Shown piece after piece: positions 25,620 to 37,359 of a stretch of 64,000 nucleotides of DNA. Position 1 is the first letter of the stretch. Each line of letters opens with the position of its first letter. The notes beneath the pieces are model-generated. The model saw only the letters and a program-made list of their open reading frames with translations. It had not been told where the DNA came from and did no database searches. The translations under genes and the position numbers were made by a program. The DNA comes from Pezicula radicicola. Taxonomy: Eukaryota; Ascomycota; Leotiomycetes; Helotiales; Dermateaceae. The DNA is taken from positions 18,360 through 82,359 of the forward strand of contig PDUO01000109.1 in NCBI GenBank assembly GCA_003008705.1, in the 5' to 3' direction.

Positions 25620-26660
25620 CTGTACTGCCGATAGGTAGAGTGCTTGAACTAGGCTTGAACTAGGCTTGAACCAGGCTCTGAGCGGCTCCAAGCCCGCTCT
25701 AACCTAGTTTAGTATAGGCTTTGATCCAATCTAAGCTGTTTCGAGCCTAGCTCTAATCCAATCGGAGCTAGTTCTACCCTGTGCGTAGCGTCTATAACTC
25801 CTTTAGACGCTCCGATCCAATCTAATCTATTTAAGGCTTAGCTATTAAAAAAAACAAAAAAAAACTCTAAGTCTATTAAGTACCTATATATAGAGCTTAT
25901 AATATTACCCTAGGGGTATTAGATCTTTTTTAGCGTTGATATTTATAGAGCTATAAGCTAAGCGAGTTTAGTCACGTGACAGAAAAATAAAAATAAAAAT
26001 AAAACCTATTAGTTTATATTACTATATTAGTTTATATTAGTAATAATTAAGTAATTTAGATTAGTTTCTTTTAGTTAAGTTCGAAAAGGTTTATAACTTA
26101 AAATTTAATAAGTCTTATAACTAGCTTATTAAAATAGATATAATTATAAATTATAACGAATATAGTATATTATAGTATTATAGTCTTATAATAATTAAAA
26201 TTACTTAAATAGGTTAATAGGTTCTTTAAATATTAAATTATTTAATAATTTTTACAAACTATACTAGAATCGTAGGGTTAGAAAAGATTATAACCTTCTT
26301 ATCTTTAATTATTTATTATAAGCTCTATATAGGCTGTAAAATGAAACTAAGACCTATATATACTTATATTATATATAAAGATTATATAATAAGAAGAATT
26401 ACTTATATAGACTTAGTAGTTCTTAAGATATTAATAGTTAAAGTTAGACCCTATAAGGCCCTATAGCTATAGAGGGCTTTAGGGGTTAGAATAGTTCGGA
26501 ACCGCTTTAAACCGCTCTAAACCGCTCCGAACTACGGTCCGAACCGGGCTGAACCGGGCCGAACCGATCTAAACTACTTGAACCTACTAGGATCCTTTAA
26601 ACTAGTTTAAGCCTAGTTTTACCCTAGTTTAAGCGCTTATAGAAGGGCACCTAAGTATTT
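25620..26660. other. Patches of near-normal composition inside the AT block
   Basis: 25620-25830 and 26460-26650 contain repeated gaaccg/gagc/ccgctc motifs (for example aaccgctttaaaccgctcta) that stand out from the surrounding sequence. The outer ends read taggtactgtact on the left and agaagggcacctaagta on the right, only weakly inverted to each other. It may be a younger or shorter insertion that escaped heavy RIP. No frame is open. Confidence 0.35.
26448..26656 (+). repeat. Repeat R4, copy a
   Basis: It starts near ccctataaggccctata and ends agcgcttatagaagggcacc. A second, more mutated copy lies at 33926-34080 in the same orientation with the same two ends. Confidence 0.6.
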
Positions 26661-29149
26661 TACTTTAAGTTATTTTAGTTTTAGGTAATTTAGTTAAAGT
26701 AATTTAAGAGGTTTTATAGTTAGTTTTATAGATAGTTTTATTAACTTAGTATTCTTAATTTCCCCTACCTAATAGGTTAAATTAATTATCTCTAGGATCT
26801 TTTTCCTAGTAATATAGCTTTATTATTATTATATAAAATAATATAAGAGATCTATATAATAACTAAATAGTATATATTTCTCCTTCTACTATAAGAAGTA
26901 TATATAAACCTTTTTAGCTCCTATTTTAACTAATATTCCCTTTTCTTTATACTAAAACAAGTAAGTTTAATAGTAGGTTATAAATAATAATTGTTTATAG
27001 TCTATTATATATATTAAGTATATCTACTACCTATTATTCTATATATAACTTATAGATCTTACTTATTACTTTTTTAATTATTACTACTTACTAAGTAACT
27101 AATAGTAATAGTATATCTAAATCTACTATTTATAGATAGGCTTTAAAAATAAATAGTATAAGTACTAGGCTATCTAGGCCTATAGAATTATTAATTACCT
27201 TAAATACTATTTATAGAGCTATATTCTTATTAAGATTAGGTAGTTTAATAGTAATAATCTAGTATATATATTTAATTAGACTATAGTATCTTTTAACTAT
27301 TCTAATTAAATTATAAGCTTTTACTAGGATTCTCTTTATATTAACTTCTATTATAATAGTATATTACTTAAACTCTCTACTTATAAAGTTCTTTCTTATA
27401 CTATAAATAATAATATTTAAAGGTCTTAAATATATATTAATCTAATAAGTTTATAGTATATCTTATATATATTTAGTATTAATACTTTATAACTATCTAT
27501 CTACTTAGATTTATATAACCTTATTAATAATATAAAGGATTAGATTATTATTAATATATATAATATTAATAATAATAGTATAATTAAAGTTAGTATTATC
27601 TTAGAGGGTAAATCTAAATCTCTCTAGTAATTTACTATATTTCTAGTAATAGTAATAATACTTAATAAGTTATTCTAAAATTCTCTTTTTAATATTATAG
27701 TCTAAATATTCTAATACTATATATAGTTCTATAACTATTAGGTACTATAGATTTTAGTTAAATAATTTAGAAATAAAAGATTATAAAGTATAATTCTATA
27801 AAAGAAATAAGTATTTAAAATATCTTATAATTAATACTAATATCTTACTATCTCTACTAATTAAGAGGTTATTAAGATTATTAAAATAAACTTATATTTA
27901 GTCTATATCTATAAGGTAAAGTAGGAATAGGGTATTAACTTTAATAATATAGAATTTAGCTTTACTAACTAGGGTTATTACTTATATAGATTTAATTAAT
28001 AGAGTAAATCTAATTCTAAATTAGATATTAACCTTACCTTTAGTTAAAGTATCTAGTTATATAGAGATATTTTATTTCTATAATATATAGAATTAACTAT
28101 AACTTACTATTAATTACTTTAAAGCTTTAGTATTAATTATAATACCTAGGAAAGTTATTAATATATATCTTAATATATTTATATTATATATAAATAGGTC
28201 TTAATTATATTCCTTACTAGTTACCTAGGTTACCTTATTTCTTTAGGTAGTCTTAGGAAATCGAATTTTATTAAATACTTAATTTCCCTTATCTAGTAGA
28301 TTAAATTAATTTCCCTTAGTAACTAGGTTAAATTATTTATCTACTAGTATTAAAGCTATTAATACTACTTCTATAAGGTAGAGTTTATTAAATAAGGTTA
28401 GATACATATAAGTAAGGTAGGTATTTATAGTAGTAGTTTTATTACTAGTATTAATATTAATATTAATATTAAGGTCCTTAATACTAGTCTTACTAAGTAT
28501 CTTTATTCTCTTTATTACTACCTTTAAACTTAATAAGATATTATTTAAAAGTCTTTTATAATTATTCTTATTCCTACTTAACCTTCTCCCTCTCTCTCTC
28601 TTCTAGTATATAGTTATAAGAGTAGTATCTTTCTTTAAGATAAATAAAGTACTTAAACTTTTAAGTACTATTAAATTACTATTATTATTAGTTATATATA
28701 GTTCCCTTAGAGCTATTATAGGTTTAGTTATTATAATTATTCTTATAGTAATAGTATTAATCTATAAAGAATATATTAGTTATAGTTTACTCTTTTTTAT
28801 ATAAAATAATAGATAACCTTAACTTATTAATTAACTCACTAAAATTATTTAATAGTTAAGAAGTTATATATTAATATATAGGTACTCCCTATTAAGCTAT
28901 AATAACTTTATTATATAAAAAGTTAAGGTTTTATAGCCCTAGGCTTACCTTATACTTTAAACTTCTAAGCTTACTAATTAGAAGCTAGAGGTATTCCTTT
29001 ATTAATTTCCTAGTATTCTCCTAGATAATAGTAGTTAGTATAGTTATATTCTATATCTTAAGGTTCTTTTAATAATAGCCTAAGCCTTTAAAGAAGTTAT
29101 AAAAATAGGTATAAATCTTATTAAATAGTTTTCTACTAAGTTTATAATT

Positions 29150-29880
29150 ATTAGGTTATATACTATAAGTATAGGGTGAAATAAGGTAGGTAGGTAGGTA
29201 GGGTAGGTATAGCCTAAAGCACGCTATAAATATAGAGTAGGAGGAGCGTCGAATAGAGTTACTAGACAAGTAAGAGGTAATAATATATAGAACTAAAGAC
29301 TTAAATTCAAAGATNTCTATCTACTAAGAAAGAGAGGCTATCTATATATAAAAGACTAGTTGTAAAGACTACTATATTTAGTATAGACTAAGTTATATAA
29401 ACTACTAAGTTAGGGAAGCTTTACTTTATTTATAAAACATTAGTAAAATAAAATAATATAAAATAAAACATTATATAAAATAAAATAAAATATATATTAT
29501 AAGCGTATAGTTGTATAAACTACCCTAATAGGTAGTTTATATAAATTACCTTATTTAGTCTACTTAATTAGACCTTACTAATCCTACTTAATCTTCCTAA
29601 ACTAGAAACTAGTTTATAACTAGAAAACTACTAGTTTAGTTTTCTCCTTCCCTATCTATTTAATTTAGCTAGTTTAGTATCCTATATATACTATTCTAAA
29701 TAAGGAAGTATATAATACAGAAACTAAGGTTATATAACTAATATAGCTAGAGTTATATACAAAAGTAGTAAATATAGTTTTAGTAGTTTAGTAACTTCTA
29801 AAGGTTACTATAGCTAGAGGGTATTTATAGTATATAATTATATTATATAATATAATAATAATTATAGTAGTTATCTTAGG
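29150..29880 (-). repeat. Dispersed repeat R1, copy c (inverted)
   Basis: This is the reverse complement of R1 copies a, b and d, including the gtaggtaggtaggtaggg microsatellite at about 29187-29205, whose counterpart is the ctacctacctaccta run at 23690. Confidence 0.65.
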
Positions 29881-30499
29881 TAAGACCTTTTAATATAGTA
29901 AAAAAAGTCTTTTTATATCCCTCTAGTAATAAACTAAATCTTTTATAGATATTATAAAAGATCCTTAACTTATAGTTAAAGCTTTTATTAACTTTACTAT
30001 ACTTTTACTCTTCTATATATATTTTAACTATAATAATAATTTCTCTAGTATATATCTATATATTCTAGGATTCTAGAGTATTATAGTAAATTATTAGAGG
30101 GCTTTAAAGGTTTTTAGTATAATAATAGTTATTTATAGATAGATTACTTAGAGGTAGGGGTACTAGTAGTATTAGTACTTATTTATATTAGGGCCTAACT
30201 TTAATAGGTGTCTAGGGTTTAAGCTTAATAGACAACTAAGACTAACTTTAAATAACTATTAGCTATTTAAGCCTATAAGGTTACTTAGCTAGTTTTAATC
30301 TAAAAGACTTATATATATAGTTATTATTAATATAGCTTTATAGTTCTTTAGTTCTTATTAGTATTACTTTCTTATATAGTAGTATAAGTTTCTTATTAGT
30401 TTATTTATATTATTTTTCTTCTATTAATATTATAATAAGTATATCTACTAGTAAAATATTCTTCTTATTTTAATATAGTATACTACTAAGTTAATTACT

Positions 30500-31650
30500 T
30501 TTTCCTATTTTACTACCTACTAACTTTAATATATATTTTCTTAATAACTAACTATAGAATTCTAAACCTAAGAAGTATAAATTATCCTAGCTATTAAGAC
30601 TATCTAAACGTCTAAAGGACTTAGTTATTATAAGACTATAAAACTTTATAAAGTACTCTATACTATACTTTCTAATAGAATAGTTAGTTAAACCTCTTAT
30701 TATAAAACTAAGGCTAATTATTATAACTTAATTAAAATAAAAGAGGAGGTAATTATTTAATATATACTTAATCTAGATATAAGAGGATTTATACCCTAGC
30801 TAGATAGTATTAAAGATATAATAAATTATATATTTAAGTTATAAGGAGAATAATATATTAAAAAGAACTAGACTTAATAATTTATATAATAATATCTAGA
30901 ACTAAAGATATATTTTAATTATATTTATAACTTTTAAAGGGCCTTATATAAAGATCCTAAGCTTATTAAAGTATAGTTTTAGCTAGTAAAGAATATATAA
31001 GTAAAATATAGGATTTAAGACTATAATTTCTATAACTTTAATAAGATTAGTTTTATAATAGTTATTATTTATATTATAATAGTTATTATTTATATTATAA
31101 TAGTTATTATTTATATTATAATAGTTATTATTTATATTAGAATAGTTATTATATATACTAATTAATATAATAGAGATAAGGTTATTTAACTAGATAATTA
31201 GGAATAGACTATAGTAATTATTTATATTAATAGAGAGGGTTTAAGTATCCTTTTATTTTTAGTAGTTTAAAAGAAAAATTACTTTACTAGTTAATATACT
31301 AAGGGTAGTCTTTCTTATAACTAGGTTATTAAACTAATAAGTAATAAATAGACTAATAATAAGATAGGTCTAGAATAACTTAAATACTTTAATAAATATA
31401 CTTATAGTTAAATAAAAGGGTTATATTAAATATTAGTTTTAGATAGGTATAAGAGTTATAAATTAATTATATTCTAAGAGTATTATAAAACTAATAATAT
31501 TATTACTTTCTATTTACCTTCTTATTTATCTTATCTAACCTAGTTATTTAATATTAGATATTTTAATATTTTTAAATATATATATAGGTATTAAATTAAG
31601 ACCTTTATTAAGACTTATATAAACTATATTACTAAGGTTAAGTCCTTTCT
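30500..31650 (+). repeat. Repeat R2, copy b
   Basis: Collinear with 3330-4380, with mainly transition differences and one tandem expansion at 31055-31156 that copy a lacks. Confidence 0.55.
31055..31156. repeat. 21-bp tandem expansion within R2 copy b
   Basis: The unit ataatagttattatttatat(t) starts at 31055, 31076, 31097 and 31118, with a variant fifth unit at 31139. The homologous place near 3880 has a single unit. Confidence 0.85.
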
Positions 31651-32869
31651 AACTTTTTATATAACTTATAACTAATTAATAATAATATAAAATACTAAAG
31701 TTAGGTTTTATAAAGCTAGCTTAGTACTTTTAGATACTTAGGCTATAATCTCTAAGCTTAATATTAAGTTATAAACTTCTATATCTATTAGACCCCCTTC
31801 TATAAATACTATTATTTAGGTCTTTTAGATACCTTATAACCTTACTAAAGCTCTTTTATAATTAACTCTTATTAAGGATTATATTACTTATTACTAAAGA
31901 AGCTTATTAATACTTATTTTCTAGATAATTACTTTATTAGTAAAAGGTATAGAGTAATTAACTTATAAGATAACCCTCTTATTAGCTAAGGTCTATATAC
32001 TTTAAGTAGTAAATAAAGCCCTTAGTAAATACTAAAGGGCTAAAAAGACTTATATCTATTAAGGAGGTATACTTACTATAAAGGATATATAAGATATATT
32101 AGTCTAGAAGGATATAAAGAAGTAGATTTAATATAATAAGTACTTTAAAGAGGGTAGAGAAAATAAAGGGTAATTAACTAGGTAATATTATAGTACTTAT
32201 AAGAAAACTAGTTATAATATATAAACTTATTAAGAGGTTATAGATATATCTAGTTTATTAGATTCTAAATAGTTTTAATAAATTTAATATATTATAGTAG
32301 TTTTATTATATTTTAAAGTAGTAGGGTAGGGAAAAAGTAATTAACTTAGTAGGGTAATCAACTTAGTAGTATACTATATTATAGAATAAAAACTTTACTT
32401 ATATATAGTTATTTATAAAGAGCTAGAAGTAGTTTAGTTTTAAGATTAGTAAATACCTCTCTTATCTAGCCTTTAAAATCTTTCTAGAAGATCTCTTAAA
32501 GGTTAGTATTAATATTATTATCTATTTTATAGATATAGGTCTTTATAAGGGTATATTCTAGTATTTCCTTTAGTATTATTATTTTAATATTAATTCTACC
32601 TCTCTAGTATATTATCTTATCCTTCTATTCTACCTCTATTATATATATATATTTATATAGCCTTTAGGGTATATTTATAAGAGGTTTAAGGTCTTTATAG
32701 TATACTTAGTAGATTAGTTATATAAGGTAATTAAATTAATTTAGTATTTTAGTTTCTAAATTCTTACTAATCTATATATCTACTAATTAGTATTAGTATA
32801 ATCTAATATAGAATCTAATCTAATAGTAATAGGTAAACTAGTATAATTACTTAGTATATAGTATTATAT

Positions 32870-33775
32870 TATATAATATAATTATATACTATAAATATCT
32901 TATAGCTATAGTAACTCTTAGTAGTTATAAAAGCTCTATAACTATATTTACTACTTTTATATATAACTCTAGTTATATTAGTTATATAACCTTAGTTTCT
33001 ATATTATATACTTCCTTATTAGGAATAGTATATATAAGATACTAAACTAGTTAAATTAAATAGATAGAGAAGGAGAAAACTAAACTAGTAATTTTCTAGT
33101 TATAAACTAGTTTCTAGTTTAGGAAGATTAAGTAGGAATAGTAAGGTCTAATTAAATAAACTAAATATAGTAATTTATATAAACTATCTATTAGGGTAGT
33201 TTATATAACTATATACTTATAATATATATTTTATTTTATTTTATATAGTGTTTTATTTTATATTATTTTATAAGTAAAGTAAAGCTTCTCTAACTTAGTA
33301 GTTTATATAACTTAGTCTATACTAAATATAGTAGTCTTTACAACTAGTCTTTTATATATAGATAGCCTCTCTTTCTTAGTAGATAGATATCTTTGAATTC
33401 AAGTCTTTAGTTCTATATATTATTACCTCTTAATTATCTATTATAACTCTGTTCAACGTACCTCCTACTACCTTATATTTATAGTATATCTTAGGTTATA
33501 CCTATTCTACCTATCTACCTACCCTAATCTACCCTATACTTATAGCCTATAACCTAATATATAGTATTATAATAAGATTAGTTCGATTCTTCTAATACTA
33601 GATAGAAATAATAGTCTAATTATATAATATTTAGAACCGGTCAACTAGGCCTAATTAGGCTAGTCTTATAGAGCGGCCTATCTAAGTATAAAACCTTATT
33701 AGCCTAGTATTAGACTAGCGCGCTTATATAATCTATATATAATATAGGAAATTAATATTCTAATAGTAGTATTTA
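32870..33775 (+). repeat. Dispersed repeat R1, copy d
   Basis: Same order of landmarks as copies a-c: aataactctagttatat, ctagttataaactagtttct and tagatagcctctctttctta. It lies alone near the right edge of the AT block, so it could be a solo repeat. Confidence 0.65.
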
Positions 33776-33925
33776 TAGTTATAGAGGTTTAGTAACTATT
33801 AAAGGTTACTATAACTATAGGGTATTATAGTATATAATTATATTATAAAATAGAATAAGGTTTATATAATACTAATGATTATCTAAGTAGGACTAGTAGT
33901 TCCTTAAATATTAGTATTTAAAATT

Positions 33926-34080
33926 AAACCCTATAAGGCCCTATAATTATAGAAGGCTTTAGTAGTCTTAGAGGAAGTAGCTAGGATTTACTCTAAACTA
34001 CTAGGATCTACTAGAATCCTTTAAACTCTATTAAGCCTAGTTTAAACCTAGTGTAAGCGCTTATAGAAGGGTACCTAAGT
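33926..34080 (+). repeat. Repeat R4, copy b
   Basis: A shorter, more mutated copy of 26448-26656, with the same ccctataaggccctata start and the same agcgcttatagaagggtacc end. Confidence 0.6.
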
Positions 34081-34299
34081 AGAGATTTTATAATATATTC
34101 CTTTAATAAACTATTATTCTTAGTTAATAAGTAAATAATCTACTATCTAATAACTAAAAGATATATTAAAGTTCTATTAGCTATAAAGGAGAATATCTAA
34201 GACTATAATAAGTGTAATACATTTATAAAAGTTGTTATAATTGTCTAATATATATATAATTATTTAAACCCTCGCTTATACTATTTAATACATGGTATA

Positions 34300-34870
34300 T
34301 AGAACTCACTACTATAGCATTCGTTCTCTATACATCCTTCACATTTGTCTTCTAGATTAACAAACTACAAGGGGTAGAACGAGCTTTCTATCTCGAAAGC
34401 AAGACTCTAGTTTATACTATCCTTGCTAAAGCTAGCACCGTCGCCAGTAAACCATACCTCGACAATACCTTAATAGACTTTGTCGAGCAACTAGGCTAGG
34501 ATCCGCAGAGACAACGATCTATATTCGCCAAGGTCGGCATCTACGTGCAACCCCTTCAGTAGATTCCAAACGACTACATTGTTCCTCCCCTCACCTTACG
34601 TCTAGTAGTCCCTCTCTAGGGCCTAACCGTCATCTACGCATCTTACCACATCCTTGCCTAGGATTTCCCCTTTCCTACCAATATCGAGTGGTGGATCTGG
34701 CGCGGAAGTAGCGTCACTATGCCTACTATAATGCTTATCTGGGGACTTGCAGAAGTGATGTCTGTAAAGCTAGTGTTTGATCTAACTATAACGCTCTTAA
34801 GAATTTAAGAGAAGAAGGTGTTAAGGAAAACTTGTTTTCGGAATTGGGCTGCCGATGGGCCGGGGACTAT
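34300..34870 (+). pseudogene. Decayed membrane-protein gene with TAG stops
   Basis: In one frame from 34349 the sequence reads as a coherent protein of about 165 codons: GVERAFYLESKTLVYTILAK, then IFAKVGIYVQP, then DYIVPPLTLRLVVPL, then GLTVIYASYHILA, a WWIWRGSSVTM segment and a LAEVMSVKLVFDLTITLLRI segment. The hydrophobic stretches suggest membrane segments. The frame is broken by four TAG codons and later a TAA, in places where CAG, CAA or TGG would fit, as expected of RIP spreading from the repeat next door. I do not recognise the family. The start is unclear because the 5' side merges into AT-rich repeat. Confidence 0.65.
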
Positions 34871-35822
34871 AAAGTGTTATTTTATATAGGGTAGTAAGGA
34901 CGTTACTTATTATTGAGACTTTTGCGAGTTTAAGGAGGATGAATCCGAGCACGTATTCTACTGTTAATTAGACTTAGTTTATACTGTATTTATAGATAAG
35001 TAAGCTATTGTAGAAGGTAAAATCAATTCCTTCTTACCAAAGGACCTGTTTAGTAGTAGAATATAAAAAAGAACATTAGCTTAGAATATTCGGAATAGAA
35101 TTAAAAAGTCGAGTTTAACAACTACAATATATAGATGTCGAAACTAGGTTAGAGTATAGAAACTACCTTAGTATATTTTAACCTTAAATGAAATTAAGTA
35201 GTCTCAGAGAGAAAATATGTTTCTAGTTTTATTTCTTCTTTCTATATTCTAGTCTTTAGATTCCGCTGCTAAACGGGCCTATAATCAGCTTCCTACACCC
35301 CCTTTAAATTTGCGTTCTATATGTTGCTCGGCTGGGAGACCTATTTCTACAACCTGAGCTAGGGCAGCTGTCTCTACAAGTACTTTATCGCCATAAATCT
35401 CCAAAGCCAATCAGAAAGATAGCATGGTCCAAGGATAAATAAGGATTTATACTTCTAGTACTTTCTACATATAAACCCGATCAAAGTAAGGCTTTGACTA
35501 AGGCGACGTGGTCTAAGGACAAACAATTGTAGTAGAGAGGTTTATCCTTAGACCACAGCAGATACATAGCCTTAGTTAAAAGAACCTGTGGCATTAGAGT
35601 GTAGACACAGCATGCATGAGTGGAACGACGTATCAACGCACACCAGCAGCTGCAGAAGTAAAAAGCACCCACGTCTACAGTGCAGCAGCTCTCGAATGCC
35701 CATGAATATGAGGCCATTTGAATTAAGGCTCTGACCTTTGCCAACAGTTCGAACTCACGACGAATCAAATCTACTGCCCAAGGTTTCATTGAAAGCAGAT
35801 ATTACATACTGACGTGTACACC
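34871..35822. other. Degraded sequence and 5' flank of the OSBP-like gene
   Basis: A frame continuing from the previous pseudogene shows protein-like pieces (DFCEFKEDESEHVFYC, GKINSFLPKDLF) between many stops, so coding remnants may extend to about 35400. A hairpin lies at 35493-35580. A minus-strand frame at 35481-35789 has no recognisable domain and overlaps the hairpin, so it is not called as a gene. Confidence 0.4.
35493..35580. repeat. Imperfect inverted repeat (hairpin)
   Basis: The arms tttgactaaggc and gtggtctaaggacaaa at 35493-35523 are mirrored by tttatccttagaccac and gccttagttaaa at 35541-35580, with a 17-base loop and a few mismatches and spacers. It may be a MITE remnant. Confidence 0.65.
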
Positions 35823-37184
35823 ATGGCCAACTACTCTCATTTCCGAGACTTCATTACTGTAAGCCATCTCTTCTCTCAGTTACAATCCAGAAAAGCTTCA
35901 CTAACCATGTCCTTTACAGTTCCTATGTACTATTAGCGGCGACATCGCCAACATGACCGCACCACCATTTTTCCTCGCCCCATTCTCCGTCGTTGAAGTA
36001 GGCTCGTGTTGGACCGAGCGACTATCAACCTTTATATTAGCTACACTAGAAACCAATCCAGAGGTTCGGGCTCTGAAAGTGCTGCAATGGATACTTTGTT
36101 CGTTGAAATCTCAATTTTATCTTGTACAAGGAGACAAGGCGGCTGGGTTAAAGAAATCTCTGAATGTGTTTCTTGGTGAGATCTTTGAGGGACAGTGGAT
36201 GGATGAGGTGGCTACTGCGAAGATGATTGCTGAGTAAGTCAGGTAGGATAACAATGTCCTACCTATACGTGCAGTTTATTAATGTGCCTATAGTCAACAT
36301 CCTCCTATTGCAGTATGTTATATATGGGATGATGAACATGAAATCCGCGTAAGTTCGTTAAGGCACTACAGCAACCATCAGATCTCTGACTGCTTCACAT
36401 GGAGAAGGCTACACCAGAGTAGAAATAAGTTTCTCTGGCAATCTAAATATCAAAAAAACGGGCCATACAATTGTCTATCTCGACAAATATAATGAACACT
36501 ACCTCATCCCCATGCCAAACTATAAAGTCCGCGGATTCCTATCCGCCAGCCTCTATCCAGAACTTTACGGAACATACTACCTTACTTCCTCCATAGGCTT
36601 CATCTCCGAGATCACATTTTCAGGGAAAGGATTCTTCTCTGGACTTTGAAACAGCTTCGAAGCAAAAATGTACCGAGCGGATGATAAGAAGAAAGAACCT
36701 TTACACATCTCACGTGGAGTGGAACGACAAATTTACTATCACGGACCCACGAGGAATACACTTTCCTATCACCTGCTTCTAAGGCTCCACTTTAGCAGCA
36801 GAAGTAGAAAGGAAACAACTAGCTTCTTAAGACTCATAGGAAACTCACAAAGCATGGCAACACGTCCTCTCTGCTTTGCGACAAAACAACATGCAGCAAA
36901 TCGTGAAGGAGAAGACCAAAATCGAAGAAGCACAGCGCGCAATGGGGAAGGAAGAGTTTGATACAGGAAAGGTCTGGGTGCCCAAATTCTTTACGGCTGA
37001 GGAGGATAGTGAGCTTTCTCACAAGTTGACCGAGGGGACAACGTGGAATTTGGGGAAGGAGAGGACGAAGGGGGTGTGGAGGTTTGATTAGGGGAAAGCG
37101 GATAAAGCGGATAAAGCTGTGAAGCCGTATCGTGGGGGGTTGACCGCGTTGGGAGTTTTGGAGGAAAGGGACGAGACGTCTTGA
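35823..37184 (+). pseudogene. Oxysterol-binding protein (OSBP/ORP) homologue, decayed
   Basis: OSBP-related proteins move sterols and phosphoinositides between membranes. Exon 1 (35823-35858, MANYSHFRDFIT) is followed by a 61 bp intron. Then come TISGDIANMTAPPFFLAPFS, LKVLQWILCSLKSQFYLVQG and LNVFLGEIFEGQW, a 60 bp intron (36234-36293), and a QHPPIA segment at the place of the family's SHHPP signature. Next are TGHTIVYLDKYNEHYLIPMP, ISEITFSGKGFFSGL and, at the end, RQNNMQQIVKEKTKIEEAQR, then KERTKGVWRFD and KPYRGGLTAL. The arrangement is that of short, Osh4/Kes1-like proteins without a PH domain. It is inactivated by TGA at 36647, a frameshift near 36710 followed by more stops, and TAG at 37089. 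The original end is TGA 37182-37184. Confidence 0.9.
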
Positions 37185-37359
37185 AATGCACTATTCTAAC
37201 ACAACGAGTACGGTTTAGGGAAATTGAAGTTGGGTATTAACACTAACGCGACCTTCTATAATAGGCTCAACAGCACTTCGATAGAATATTCGGTGCCGAC
37301 AAAATCAATGATATTGTAAGAAACAAGGTACAGCCGGCAGACTTTTCATTAGGCACCCT

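Larger units (their letters stand above)
17704..34260. repeat. 16.5 kb gene-free AT-rich block of nested repeats
   Basis: This long stretch has no usable open frame, extreme AT content and TA/TAG/CTA enrichment, as expected of a transposon nest mutated by RIP. Several repeat families recognisable at 1-5480 recur here in both orientations, some interrupted by others. Small patches of more normal composition survive at 25620-25830 and 26460-26650. One undetermined base lies at 29315. No host gene could be read in it. Confidence 0.85.

Noticed and set aside
35481..35789. Minus-strand frame of 102 codons
   Set aside because: It overlaps the hairpin and has no recognisable domain; a chance frame is more likely.
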